37,116 nt of DNA from Rhodothermales bacterium (lineage in GTDB: Bacteria; Bacteroidota; Rhodothermia; Rhodothermales; Bin80), in assembly GCA_022822185.1 (NCBI GenBank), contig JAJECE010000018.1:1-37116 (forward strand). The letters are read 5' to 3'. A program made the position numbers and the translations under genes. Shown in pieces: positions 1 through 8,844 of the stretch. Under the pieces are notes generated by a model, which saw nothing but the letters and a program-made list of their open reading frames with translations, did no database searches and had not been told where the DNA came from. Position 1 is the first letter of the stretch. Every line of letters starts with the position of its first letter.

Positions 1-832
1 TCGTGGTCGGGTACGTCAGGGGTTCTTCGGGCAGGAGATCAATCTGACGACCTACAATCTGTGCCGAATCAACATGTTTCTGCATGACATCAATTTTGAA
101 AAGTTTGATATTGCCCTTGGAGATACGTTGACTGACCCGGCGCACCTGCACGAGGCTCCCTTTGACGCAGTCGTATCGAATCCGCCCTATTCTGTCAAAT
201 GGCCCGGCAAAAACAACCCGCTGCTGATCAACGACCCGCGCTACGCCTCTGCGGGTGTACTTGCACCTCCGAGCAAGGCGGATCTTGCCTTCACCATGCA
301 CATTCTGTCCTCCTTATCGGTGGACGGCACGGCGGCGATTGTTGAATTTCCGGGGGTACTTTACCGTGGCGGCGCGGAGCAGAAGATCCGGCAGTATCTG
401 ATTGACAACAACTACATTGACACGGTCATTCAACTGCCCAAAGAACTCTTCTTTGGAACGAGTATTGACACCTGTATTGTCGTTCTGAAGAGATCCAAAC
501 GTGATAACGCGGTTCTGTTTATAGATGCTTCCAATGAATTTGCACGAAGCGGGAACAAGAATACCCTTCTGCCGGAGCATCAGCAGAAAATCCTGGATGC
601 ATTTGCCGGGCGCAGGGATGTGGAGTATTTTGCTTGTCTTGTGGACAGCCGTGAGATTGCAGAGAACGACTACAATATTGCGGTGTCCTCCTATGTTGAG
701 CAGGAGGATACCCGTGAGGTGATCAACATTCAGGTACTCAATACCGACATTGCCCGCATTGTTGCAAGGCAGGGGCAACTCAGAACAGAAATTGATGCGA
801 TTGTAGCCGACCTGGAGGGGGAGCAGCCATGA
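1..832 (+). CDS. hsdM: Type I restriction-modification system methyltransferase subunit HsdM (3' part)
   Basis: The reading frame is open from base 2, so the gene starts upstream of the window; the first in-frame ATG (74) lies inside the protein. The visible part begins in the conserved GQE(I)N..TYNLCRINMFLH stretch of the class I N6-adenine methylase core. It then has the catalytic motif SNPPY (near 175-190), followed by the KADLAFTMHILSSL and GTAAIVEFPGVLYRGGAEQKIRQYLI segments typical of HsdM. HsdM binds S-adenosylmethionine and, with HsdS, methylates adenine in the recognition site to protect host DNA; with HsdR it forms the restriction complex. The stop overlaps the hsdS start (ATGA, 829-832), so the genes are probably translationally coupled. 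Identification is firm; only the N-terminal helical domain is missing because of the window edge. Confidence 0.95.
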   Translation, partial: RGRVRQGFFGQEINLTTYNLCRINMFLHDINFEKFDIALGDTLTDPAHLHEAPFDAVVSNPPYSVKWPGKNNPLLINDPRYASAGVLAPPSKADLAFTMHILSSLSVDGTAAIVEFPGVLYRGGAEQKIRQYLIDNNYIDTVIQLPKELFFGTSIDTCIVVLKRSKRDNAVLFIDASNEFARSGNKNTLLPEHQQKILDAFAGRRDVEYFACLVDSREIAENDYNIAVSSYVEQEDTREVINIQVLNTDIARIVARQGQLRTEIDAIVADLEGEQP

Positions 833-2106
833 GTCAGATTGAAAAATTGATCGCTGAGATATGCCCTGGAGGGGTGAAGTTTGAAGCAATTGGCGCACTT
901 ACCGAGAGAACTTCCAACATTCGCTGGCAAGATTCCAAAGGTAAGAAATTTAAGTATGTTGACCTCACTTCGGTGAATCGGGTAACTCATAGAATCGGAG
1001 ACACAAAAACCATTGACAGTGATTCTGCACCGAATAGAGCGCAAAAAATAATCCTTAAAGGTGATGTTCTTTTTGGCACAACTAGACCGACGCTGAAACG
1101 CTATTGTCTAATACCTGAAGAATATACTGGACAGATATGCAGTACCGGGTTTTGTGTTCTGCGTCCGAGATCTCATTTACTTCATCCTCACTTTCTGTTC
1201 CACATTTTGGGCACAGATAACTTTTACAGTTATGTCGAAGCCAATCAACGCGGCGCAAGTTATCCGGCAATTTCTGATAGCGCAGTGAGAAAATTCAAGG
1301 TTCCTCTTCCTCCACTTGAAATCCAACATGCGATTGTCGGGATACTGGACAAGTTTACAGAGTTGGAGGCAGAACTGGAGGCAGAACTGGAGGCGAGGAA
1401 GCGACAGTATCAGTACTACCGGGATGGCATCTTGAACTTTAGCACTCATTCTCCGTCCAAAAAACTGAAGCCAATCAAAGATCTTCTTACACGATTGTGT
1501 TCAGATGGGGTGGAGTTTAAGGAACTCCACGAAGTTTTTGAAATCAAGAACGGTTACACACCCTCAAAGAAAAATCCAGACTACTGGACGAACGGGTCAA
1601 TCCCTTGGTTTCGGATGGATGATATCCGCAAAAATGGCCGAATTCTCAGTGAGTCCCTTCAACATGTGACTCCACAGGCGGTGAAGAATGAGTTTTTGTT
1701 TCCCGCAAATTCAATCATTATTGCCACGACTGCAACGATTGGCGAACACGCCTTGATAACTGTTGATTCGTTAGCGAATCAACGGTTCACTTTTTTGACC
1801 CCAAAAGTGAACCGTTCTGCAGAGCTTGACATGAAATTTATGTTCTACTATGCGTATGTCTTAGGCGAATGGTGTAGAAATAACACCAATGCCGCAAGTT
1901 TTGCCTCGGTCAATATGAAAAAGTTTAAAAAATTCAAAATCCCAATCCCTCCACTTGAAGTTCAGCACGAAATCGTCACCATCCTGGATCGGTTTGATGC
2001 GCTGGTGAATGACCTGTCGCATGGACTGCCCGCCGAAATCACCGCACGCCGCAAACAATATGAGTATTATCGTGACCGGCTCCTTACGTTCAAAGAGGCC
2101 GAATGA
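829..2106 (+). CDS. hsdS: Type I restriction-modification specificity subunit HsdS
   Basis: This 425-aa protein chooses the DNA sequence recognised by the HsdM/HsdR complex. It has the usual two half-subunits. Target recognition domain 1 (about residues 10-160) ends in a conserved helix region (VPLPPLEIQHAIVGILDKF...RKRQYQYYRDGIL). Target recognition domain 2 (about 215-375) ends in the matching region (IPIPPLEVQHEIVTILDRF...RRKQYEYYRDRLL). The first spacer helix contains three tandem ELEA units (residues 178-189), encoded by three near-identical 12-bp units at 1360-1395; the second spacer has none. In EcoR124-type HsdS proteins a similar tetrapeptide repeat sets the distance between the two half-sites. 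The start overlaps the hsdM stop and the stop overlaps the hsdR start. The recognition sequence cannot be read from the protein. Confidence 0.95.
   Translation: MSQIEKLIAEICPGGVKFEAIGALTERTSNIRWQDSKGKKFKYVDLTSVNRVTHRIGDTKTIDSDSAPNRAQKIILKGDVLFGTTRPTLKRYCLIPEEYTGQICSTGFCVLRPRSHLLHPHFLFHILGTDNFYSYVEANQRGASYPAISDSAVRKFKVPLPPLEIQHAIVGILDKFTELEAELEAELEARKRQYQYYRDGILNFSTHSPSKKLKPIKDLLTRLCSDGVEFKELHEVFEIKNGYTPSKKNPDYWTNGSIPWFRMDDIRKNGRILSESLQHVTPQAVKNEFLFPANSIIIATTATIGEHALITVDSLANQRFTFLTPKVNRSAELDMKFMFYYAYVLGEWCRNNTNAASFASVNMKKFKKFKIPIPPLEVQHEIVTILDRFDALVNDLSHGLPAEITARRKQYEYYRDRLLTFKEAE
1360..1395 (+). repeat. Three 12-bp tandem repeats in hsdS encoding ELEA x3
   Basis: Units at 1360-1371, 1372-1383 and 1384-1395 differ only at synonymous positions (GAG TTG GAG GCA, GAA CTG GAG GCA, GAA CTG GAG GCG). 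They sit in the conserved helical spacer between the two target recognition domains. Because each unit is a whole number of codons, gain or loss of a unit keeps the frame and would change the spacer length of the recognised bipartite site. Confidence 0.85.
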
Positions 2107-5100
2107 GTGATAAGATGAGATCCTCCGACTTCCGGCCAATCGCCCGCTCAAGCGAGAGCACGGTGGTTGCAGAATTTGAACCTGGCAAAGCCCGGGAGAC
2201 CGCCTATCAATCCGAGGCACAGTTGGAGAAGCAGTTCATTCGGCAACTGGAGTCTCAGGCCTATGCATATCTCCCCATTACCACGGAGGAAGAACTGATT
2301 GTCAACCTGCGCCGCCAGTTGGAGAAGTTGAACAGGTTTGAATTTTCTGATGCGGAATGGGAACGCTTCTTTACAACCTGTATCGCTGGAACGAATGACG
2401 GCATTAAAGAGAAGACTGCGCGGATTCAGGAAGATCCGATCCAGCTGCTCGAACGCGATAGCGGAGAAAAGAAGAATATTACGCTCATTGATAAAAAGAA
2501 CATCCACAATAACACCCTGCAGGTCATCAACCAGTACGAGGCAAAGGGAAAGCGGACCAATCGCTACGATGTCACCATCCTCGTGAATGGTTTACCGCTA
2601 GTGCATGTGGAACTCAAGCGCCGCGGTGTCGATCTACGCGAAGCGTTCAATCAGATCAACCGTTACGGGCGGGATAGTTTCTGGGCAGGATCCGGCCTGT
2701 TCGAATATATACAATTGTTCGTGATCAGTAATGGTACTCTGACCAAGTACTACAGTAACACGGTGCGTCAGGGTCACCTTGATAAACTTCACAAACGCTC
2801 CCGCAACAAGACCTCCAACAGTTTTTCTTTTACCACCTGGTGGGCAAGTGCGATGAACCAGCGGATTGATGATCTGACCGACTTCACCGCAACCTTTTTC
2901 GCCAAACACACCTTGCTGAACATCCTGACCCGGTACTGTGTGTTTGATGTAGACAAAAAGTTGCTGGTCATGCGACCCTATCAGATCGTGGCAACCGAAC
3001 AAATTCTTCAACGCATCAAAACCGCTGCGAATCATAAAACGTTAGGCAGGAAAGCGGCGGGTGGCTATATCTGGCATACCACAGGGAGCGGAAAGACATT
3101 GACCAGTTTTAAGGTGGCTCAACTGGCAAAAGGCCTGCCCGGAATCAATAAGGTTCTGTTTGTGGTAGATCGAAAGGATCTGGATTATCAGACTATGCGG
3201 GAGTATGACCGGTTTGAAAAAGGGGCGGCCAATTCCAATACATCCACCAAGGTCTTGAAGAGACAGCTTGAAGATCCGAATGCTCGCATTATCATTACGA
3301 CGATCCAGAAACTCAGCCGCTTTGTGGCGCAGAACAGATCACATCCCGTATACCAGATGCATACGGTGATCATCTTTGATGAATGCCATCGCAGTCAGTT
3401 TGGGGATATGCATAAGGATATCACCCATGCATTCAAGAAATATCATCTCTTCGGTTTCACCGGAACCCCGATCTTTTCGGAGAATGCCGCGAATCACAAA
3501 CAGCCGGGAAATCGCACGACCGAACAGGTATTTGGGGATCGGCTGCACACCTATACCGTGGTGGATGCAATCCATGACAAGAATGTGCTTCCATTTCGTA
3601 TTGACTATATCAATACCATCAAAACCGCTTCAGATATTAAGGACAAACAGATTTCCGCAATTGCCAAAGAACCGGCGCTGCTGGATCCAGAACGGATCAA
3701 GCAAGTGGTGACCTATATCCGGGAGCACTTTGAGCAAAAAACCAAAACCAAACGGGCCTATCGTGATCCGGGTAAGCAAGGGGCAGGATTCAATTCATTG
3801 TTTGCAACTGCTTCAATTGAAGCAGCGAAGCGATACTACGCGGAATTTATCAGGCAACAAAAAGGAGTTCCTCCGAGAGAAAAACTTAAGGTGGGGCTGA
3901 TTTACAGTTTTGCGGCCAACGAGGAGGAATCGGATGGCCTCCTAAGTGAAGAAGGCTTTGATGCCGGGAAATTGGATCAAAGCTCCCGCGACTTTCTTGA
4001 AAAGGCCATCCAGAACTATAACAAATTGTTCCAGACGAACTTTGATACGTCCTCCAAGAAGTTTCAAAACTATTACAGGGATGTGTCACTTCGGCTCAAA
4101 GATCGAGAATTAGACATCGTGATTGTGGTCAACATGTTCCTGACCGGCTTTGATGCCACAACCCTCAACACCTTGTGGGTAGACAAGAATCTTCGAGCCC
4201 ATGGCCTGATTCAGGCGTATTCGCGCACCAACCGGATTCTCAATTCGGTCAAAACCTACGGGAATATCGTCTCGTTCCGCAATCTGGAACAGGCAACCAA
4301 CGATGCACTTGCTCTGTTTGGAAATAAAGATGCCAAGAGCATCGTGCTGCTGAAGCCATATAAAAACTACTACGAAGAGTATGAACAGAAAATCAAGTCT
4401 CTCCAGAGGGATTTTTCGATTGATCAGGATCTGGTCGGAGAGACCGCCGAAAAAGAATTTATCCAGCTCTTTGGGAACATCCTGAAACTCAAAAATATCC
4501 TGACGGCCTTTGATGATTTTGAAGGAGCCGAAATTCTTGATGACCGGACGTTTCAGGATTACCAGAGCAGGTATCTCAATCTGTACAACCATTATCGAAC
4601 CGTCTCAAAAGCCGAAAAAGAAAATATCAACGATGATCTGGTATTTGAGATTGAACTGATCAAGTCTGTTGAGATCAACGTCGACTATATTCTTAGATTG
4701 GTTGAGAAATATCTTGACGAAAAAGGCCGGGATAAAATCAGCGAGATCTATGTCTCAATTACCAGCGCCGTCAATGCAAGCCCCACATTGCGCAGCAAGA
4801 AGGATCTTATTGAACAGTTCGTACACTCCATTACAGCAAAATCCGGAATCGGAAAGAAATGGGAAAACTTCATCAGGGAGCAGCAACGCGTTGAACTTAA
4901 CGAGATCATTAAGAACGAGAATCTGGCTGTCGAAGAGACGAGAATTTTTATGGAGGAGGCCTTCCGTAACGGGGAGATACCGCTCACGGGAACGGCCATT
5001 ACACAGATTCTGCCGCCAACGCCAAAATTCAGCCCGAAGAACGAATATGCGTTGAAGAAACAGGTTGTACTGGAGAAGCTTGACCGATTCTTTGAGCGTT

Positions 5101-5120
5101 TTCACGGTCTGATAGGATGA
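2103..5120 (+). CDS. hsdR: Type I restriction endonuclease subunit HsdR
   Basis: The 1005-aa motor and nuclease subunit of the type I complex translocates DNA by ATP hydrolysis and cuts unmethylated DNA away from the site. The N-terminal PD-(D/E)xK nuclease is visible as D156 in NRYDVTI and E170-L-K172 in VHVELKRRG, followed by the QxxxY-like segment AFNQINRY. The superfamily 2 helicase motor follows: Walker A HTTGSGKT (about 325-332), the DEAD-like box FDECHRSQFG (about 425), motif III GFTGTP (about 451-456) and a motif VI region with FLTGFDATTLNTL and QAYSRTNRI. The C-terminal third is helical and probably contacts HsdM. All key catalytic residues are present and length is normal, so the enzyme looks functional. 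It starts at the ATGA overlap with hsdS and ends 55 bp before a convergent operon. Confidence 0.96.
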   Translation: MSDKMRSSDFRPIARSSESTVVAEFEPGKARETAYQSEAQLEKQFIRQLESQAYAYLPITTEEELIVNLRRQLEKLNRFEFSDAEWERFFTTCIAGTNDGIKEKTARIQEDPIQLLERDSGEKKNITLIDKKNIHNNTLQVINQYEAKGKRTNRYDVTILVNGLPLVHVELKRRGVDLREAFNQINRYGRDSFWAGSGLFEYIQLFVISNGTLTKYYSNTVRQGHLDKLHKRSRNKTSNSFSFTTWWASAMNQRIDDLTDFTATFFAKHTLLNILTRYCVFDVDKKLLVMRPYQIVATEQILQRIKTAANHKTLGRKAAGGYIWHTTGSGKTLTSFKVAQLAKGLPGINKVLFVVDRKDLDYQTMREYDRFEKGAANSNTSTKVLKRQLEDPNARIIITTIQKLSRFVAQNRSHPVYQMHTVIIFDECHRSQFGDMHKDITHAFKKYHLFGFTGTPIFSENAANHKQPGNRTTEQVFGDRLHTYTVVDAIHDKNVLPFRIDYINTIKTASDIKDKQISAIAKEPALLDPERIKQVVTYIREHFEQKTKTKRAYRDPGKQGAGFNSLFATASIEAAKRYYAEFIRQQKGVPPREKLKVGLIYSFAANEEESDGLLSEEGFDAGKLDQSSRDFLEKAIQNYNKLFQTNFDTSSKKFQNYYRDVSLRLKDRELDIVIVVNMFLTGFDATTLNTLWVDKNLRAHGLIQAYSRTNRILNSVKTYGNIVSFRNLEQATNDALALFGNKDAKSIVLLKPYKNYYEEYEQKIKSLQRDFSIDQDLVGETAEKEFIQLFGNILKLKNILTAFDDFEGAEILDDRTFQDYQSRYLNLYNHYRTVSKAEKENINDDLVFEIELIKSVEINVDYILRLVEKYLDEKGRDKISEIYVSITSAVNASPTLRSKKDLIEQFVHSITAKSGIGKKWENFIREQQRVELNEIIKNENLAVEETRIFMEEAFRNGEIPLTGTAITQILPPTPKFSPKNEYALKKQVVLEKLDRFFERFHGLIG

Positions 5121-5175
5121 GCATTTTCGAATCTCAACTGTTGTCTAGCGATAGTTACTAGTCATTTTTGTGAGG

Positions 5176-7071
5176 CTAAGATTCAGGGATGGCCGGGGAA
5201 TCTTCAAAAAACTGCTGCAGAACAGTATTTGAGTTCGGGGAACCCATATACGTGCCCAATCCGCCCGCCAAAAGAGAGGCTAGAAATCCCCATATGAGCG
5301 GATCCAGCCCCAAGGGGCGGACCGGGCTGATCTCTCCCAGAGCGGCAAAGCCAATCACATAGAGAAAAACATAAATCAGCGTTCCAAAGCCCATAGAACT
5401 GATTGCTCCGGTTTTATTAAAGCGGGGCCAATAGATGCCCAGTCCGACAGGTGCCAGAAAGGCAACCGCCAGGCCGCCTCCAGTGAAGACGATGATATAC
5501 TGCAGAAATTGTGGTGGATACAGTGCCCCAACGGTGGCCAGCAGCCCAACCAGAATCGTGGTTCCATAACTGAGCAGTTTCAGAATGCGCTCGGTTGCAT
5601 TGGGATGGATGGACTGCTGGTACACATCACGGACCACGCTGGAACTGATCATCAGGATAAAACTGTCCACCGTACTCATGGCGGCGGCAAATGGCGCAGC
5701 AATCAGAATGCCTGCCATCCACGGAATCCCCGCACCGTCGGAGAGCAGGTAGGCCATCACGGGCATAATTCGGTCAGGGGTATGATCCAGACCGGGGGCC
5801 AGAATGCGGGCACAGCAAAAGATGATGATCAACGGGAAATAGATCAGTGAAAAGTAAACCGTCAGGGATGCAATCGCACGGCGCAAGGTGCGTGTACCGG
5901 TAAAAGCCATCAACCGTACCATACTCCCCGGCTGTCCCGTACCAGAGAGTGCCCAAAACGCGAAAAAGGATACAGCAAGGCCAAGAGGCAAAAATCCGTT
6001 GGGATCCGACGGGCTCGGCCCGGGTGGCTGCATGTAGATGCCTGTTTCGCCATCCCCGCTTGCATAGGACGAGAGTTGGTGCACAACGGGGATTGCAGGT
6101 AAATCGGGAAGTTCCTGTTGCGTAATTCGGGCGATTTCCTGTGGTGTCGTGATCTGTGTCACTTTCACGGGTGCAGATTCTTTGCTTCCTGGAGCAATCA
6201 CAGCCGCTTCGTTCGTTCGGAACAGTCGTTCATTCTCCATGAACCATGTTTCTGAATCAATTCGGATGCCTTCCGGCGGGGCGGAATCAAGGATGACAAA
6301 GGATGCAGTTCCCAATCGGGGTGGTTGCATGAAGGTCATTTCCGAGGAAGCATTGCGTAGGCCTCCCACCTGGATCAGGGCAAAGATCAGCATCAGAACG
6401 ACCCCAAGGAGCATGACAAATCCCTGCAGGATATCTGTCCATACCACGGCCCTGAATCCTCCAAATGTTGTATAGGCGACTACCAGAACCGCAAACAAGA
6501 GTAATCCAAGCACATATTCTGGATTTGCGTTATCTGGAATGAGTTCGGGTATGGTATGCTGAAGTTGAAATGCCGCCTCCTGATAGAACGGAGCATTGCC
6601 CAATAACTGCTGCATAATCAGTGCAGCAAGCGTAAATTGCGGCACGAGATATACGCACAGGAGGATTGCCAGAAGCAGGGTGCCCATTAATGCCAGAGCG
6701 CGGCTTTCAAAGCGGAGGCGAAGGACATCCGGCACCGTAATGGCACCGGTTCGCTGTGCTACGATGCTGAGCCGTTTCCCCAAAATTCCCATAGCGCACA
6801 GGGGGAAGATCATGTAACTGGCAATCCAGAGGGCCAGGGTCCATCCATGGGCATAAATAAGAGAGGGGAAGCCGGCAAAAGAGCCCGCTGAGGCACTGGT
6901 GGCACCAAAGGTCAAGGCAAGTGCAATGACCCCAAGCCCGCGACTGCCCAGAAAATACTCACTGAGGAAGGCCCGCCTTCGGAAGGCATAATTAGAGATG
7001 ACCGCCAGACTCAGTACGACCGCAGTATAGCAGATAAATGCAATGAGCGAAGCGTTGGCACCGTCGCTCAT
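5176..7071 (-). CDS. Sodium:solute symporter family protein with long soluble insertion
   Basis: This 631-aa multi-pass inner-membrane transporter belongs to the sodium:solute symporter family, which couples Na+ entry to uptake of a small solute. The N-terminal helix is followed by the family hallmark FLSEYFLGSRGLG, then ALTFGATSASAGSFAGFPSLIY and VVAYTTFGGFRAVVWTDILQG. The C-terminal half has ALSGTGQPGSMVRLMAF and IAAPFAAAMSTVDSFILMISS. The start is placed at 7071 because that ATG overlaps the stop of the upstream small gene (ATGA) and precedes the first membrane helix; a longer frame to 7176 would overlap that gene. Unusual is a hydrophilic, proline-rich insertion at about residues 237-360 between membrane helices. 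The YhdT-like neighbour recalls the panF-yhdT pair, but with a dipeptidase in the operon the substrate may be a peptide or amino acid. Substrate not determinable. Confidence 0.9.
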   Translation of the reverse strand: MSDGANASLIAFICYTAVVLSLAVISNYAFRRRAFLSEYFLGSRGLGVIALALTFGATSASAGSFAGFPSLIYAHGWTLALWIASYMIFPLCAMGILGKRLSIVAQRTGAITVPDVLRLRFESRALALMGTLLLAILLCVYLVPQFTLAALIMQQLLGNAPFYQEAAFQLQHTIPELIPDNANPEYVLGLLLFAVLVVAYTTFGGFRAVVWTDILQGFVMLLGVVLMLIFALIQVGGLRNASSEMTFMQPPRLGTASFVILDSAPPEGIRIDSETWFMENERLFRTNEAAVIAPGSKESAPVKVTQITTPQEIARITQQELPDLPAIPVVHQLSSYASGDGETGIYMQPPGPSPSDPNGFLPLGLAVSFFAFWALSGTGQPGSMVRLMAFTGTRTLRRAIASLTVYFSLIYFPLIIIFCCARILAPGLDHTPDRIMPVMAYLLSDGAGIPWMAGILIAAPFAAAMSTVDSFILMISSSVVRDVYQQSIHPNATERILKLLSYGTTILVGLLATVGALYPPQFLQYIIVFTGGGLAVAFLAPVGLGIYWPRFNKTGAISSMGFGTLIYVFLYVIGFAALGEISPVRPLGLDPLIWGFLASLLAGGLGTYMGSPNSNTVLQQFFEDSPAIPES

Positions 7072-7301
7072 GAGGGATCCTCCTTCATGTAGAACAGGGC
7101 AAACCAGAGACTGTAGAGTGTCGCAATGACCCAGGGGACCACAATCCCAAATACAACCCATCGGGGCATCCCCCACAGTAAGGACATCTCGCCCGATTCA
7201 TAGGCAAACAGGGCGCAGTACCCAACGGTCCAAACCATACAGATGCCCCATGCCAAAAGGATATGGAGGGCCTCTCGTCGTGCGTGCAGAAAAGCTGACA
7301 T
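7068..7301 (-). CDS. DUF997 (YhdT-like) small membrane protein
   Basis: A 77-aa protein with two hydrophobic helices (about 12-33 and 45-68). It begins with basic REALH residues and ends in an FALFYMKED segment that resembles the DUF997/YhdT family. Members are usually encoded immediately before sodium/pantothenate-type symporters and are thought to be accessory membrane proteins. Here it overlaps the symporter start by four bases (ATGA), the same arrangement. It lies 2 bp after the RidA gene in the same operon. Function is inferred only from family resemblance and position. Confidence 0.78.
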   Translation of the reverse strand: MSAFLHARREALHILLAWGICMVWTVGYCALFAYESGEMSLLWGMPRWVVFGIVVPWVIATLYSLWFALFYMKEDPS

Positions 7302-7303
7302 GA

Positions 7304-7768
7304 CTATGGTTTAACTTCTAGAATCAGTTCCGTCTCTACGGCGCTCCCAAGCGGCAACTGGGCAACGCCCACGGCGGAGCGGGCCCCGATCCCGACATCG
7401 CCCAATACATCTTTAAGAAGTTGCGATGCTCCATTGATAACCAGATGCGGATCTGTAAAATCAGGATCAGAATTAACATAACCGGTCAGGCGGAGAACGC
7501 GAACAATGCATGCAAGCGTCCCCATCTTCTGATGGAGCATCCGAAGATTGTTGGCCGCGCAAAGCGCCGCGGCCTTTTGAGCAGCTGAGATGTCTACATC
7601 GGAGGGGACTTTCCCGGCATATCTCAGGTGTCCCTGCGTCACCGGTACCGCGCCCGACACATAAGCAATGGACCCAATCAGGGTAACCGGCAGATAGAGT
7701 CCTCCGGGACTGGGTACGTCGTCAATCGGGTAGCCAAGTGCTTCCAGTTGTTCAGTTGGATTATTCAT
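7304..7768 (-). CDS. RidA family protein (YjgF-like)
   Basis: A 154-aa member of the RidA/YjgF/YER057c superfamily. Visible signatures are IAYVSGAVP near the N-terminus, the central KAAALCAANNLRML segment, the VLRLTGYVNSDPDF strand, and the C-terminal GARSAVGVAQLPLGSAVETELILEV with the conserved arginine of the ARSAVGV motif. RidA proteins hydrolyse reactive enamine/imine intermediates made by PLP enzymes; some relatives act as catabolic deaminases. It is somewhat longer than classic RidA (about 130 aa), closer to the YjgH/YoaB-like subgroup with an N-terminal extension. The start overlaps the end of the dipeptidase gene by eight bases (ATGAATAA). Its presence in a peptide-processing operon fits clean-up of amino-acid-derived imines, but this is inference. 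Confidence 0.9.
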   Translation of the reverse strand: MNNPTEQLEALGYPIDDVPSPGGLYLPVTLIGSIAYVSGAVPVTQGHLRYAGKVPSDVDISAAQKAAALCAANNLRMLHQKMGTLACIVRVLRLTGYVNSDPDFTDPHLVINGASQLLKDVLGDVGIGARSAVGVAQLPLGSAVETELILEVKP

Positions 7769-8843
7769 GGTTCTGAGGTAAAGAATGAAGAAAAAAGTTA
7801 AGCCAGTTGCGATGGAAGATATTATTCACATCTTCAGATGAGTAGCCGCGTGCAGAAAGAAGACCGGCGAGTGACTGAAGATCCGAATATCGGTCCAGCC
7901 CGGCTGGGGTCTGATCGGTACCAAATCCGCCATCCAGATCGCTGCCAATCGCCACCTGTCGGGTGTTTCCGGCCAATTCGCAGATATGGTCAATGTGGTC
8001 TAACGCCGCGCTAATATCTACAACCGAACGGTTCGTTTCGCCTCTCACCCAGCCGGGATACAGCATCCAGGCATCCAATGCAATTCCGATAACCGCATCC
8101 CGGTCAAGTAGCTCAGAGATCTGCTGATCAGACAGTTGCCGCTGCGCAGGCACGAATGCTCTGCAATTATGATGGCTGGCCAGAACCGGTCCAGAATAGT
8201 ATTCCAGCGCCTCGGACATACTCTGATCGCTCAAGTGGGTCATGTCGAGGATGATACCCAGCATTTCAAATTCCCGCAGGAGTTCACGGCCCTTGCGTGT
8301 TAGTCCCCCGTCTGCATCTGTGCCGGCGGCATATTGGCCATGTCCGTAATGTGTTAATCCTGCTGCACGGATCCCCAGTTTGTGCCAGCGATGAAGATCG
8401 TCTAGATCCAGTATGGGATCACAACCTTCAAAACTGAGAATCAGCCCAAGAGCATCGGGATGATTCCAGTGGTGTTTCAGGTCACCGGCGGTTCGGATGA
8501 AGCGTGCCCGTTTTGAGTACTCAAGCCACCGGTAGTATGCAAGTTGTCCGTGAGCATGTGCATGGGCAATGGACGGATGGGCATAATCCAGTTCCCTCCG
8601 AAGCAATGTTCCCGGCGGATTGGGGCCGCTTCGTGCCAGTAAAGTGCCCACACAAACACGCAGGCCGGCAATCTCAAGTTCATCCAGCACAATCGTGCAT
8701 CGTCCGCGGAAGGTTCCATCAGAATACTGCCCGTCGATGTCACGCAAGTCCTTCAATGGAAGGGTAAGATCCCGGTTAAAGGACAGGGCGTTCCATGCCA
8801 GATCAAGGTGTGCATCAATCAGCGGGATAGCAGAGACCGTCAT
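7761..8843 (-). CDS. Membrane-dipeptidase (M19) family peptidase
   Basis: A 360-aa zinc dipeptidase of peptidase family M19 (renal dipeptidase-like, amidohydrolase fold). The first metal-binding HxD is in IDAHLDLAW near the N-terminus. The bridging glutamate is in LILSFEGCDPI, and histidines follow in DMTHLSDQSM and LASHHNCRAF. The C-terminal hallmark is VAIGSDLDGGFG. Family members hydrolyse dipeptides, often with a D-residue at the C-terminal side. No signal peptide is visible, so it probably acts in the cytoplasm. The start at 8843 is chosen because a good Shine-Dalgarno (GGAGGAG) lies just upstream within the end of the DUF4249 gene and because homology begins there; an ATG at 8942 would overlap that gene by 98 bases. 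It sits between outer-membrane import genes and a symporter, which suggests a peptide-utilisation operon. Confidence 0.93.
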   Translation of the reverse strand: MTVSAIPLIDAHLDLAWNALSFNRDLTLPLKDLRDIDGQYSDGTFRGRCTIVLDELEIAGLRVCVGTLLARSGPNPPGTLLRRELDYAHPSIAHAHAHGQLAYYRWLEYSKRARFIRTAGDLKHHWNHPDALGLILSFEGCDPILDLDDLHRWHKLGIRAAGLTHYGHGQYAAGTDADGGLTRKGRELLREFEMLGIILDMTHLSDQSMSEALEYYSGPVLASHHNCRAFVPAQRQLSDQQISELLDRDAVIGIALDAWMLYPGWVRGETNRSVVDISAALDHIDHICELAGNTRQVAIGSDLDGGFGTDQTPAGLDRYSDLQSLAGLLSARGYSSEDVNNIFHRNWLNFFLHSLPQNHE

Positions 8844-8844
8844 T

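Noticed and set aside
5121..5175. CTAG...CTAG repeat with a following T-run between hsdR and the convergent symporter gene
   Set aside because: Only four paired bases; too weak to call a terminator.
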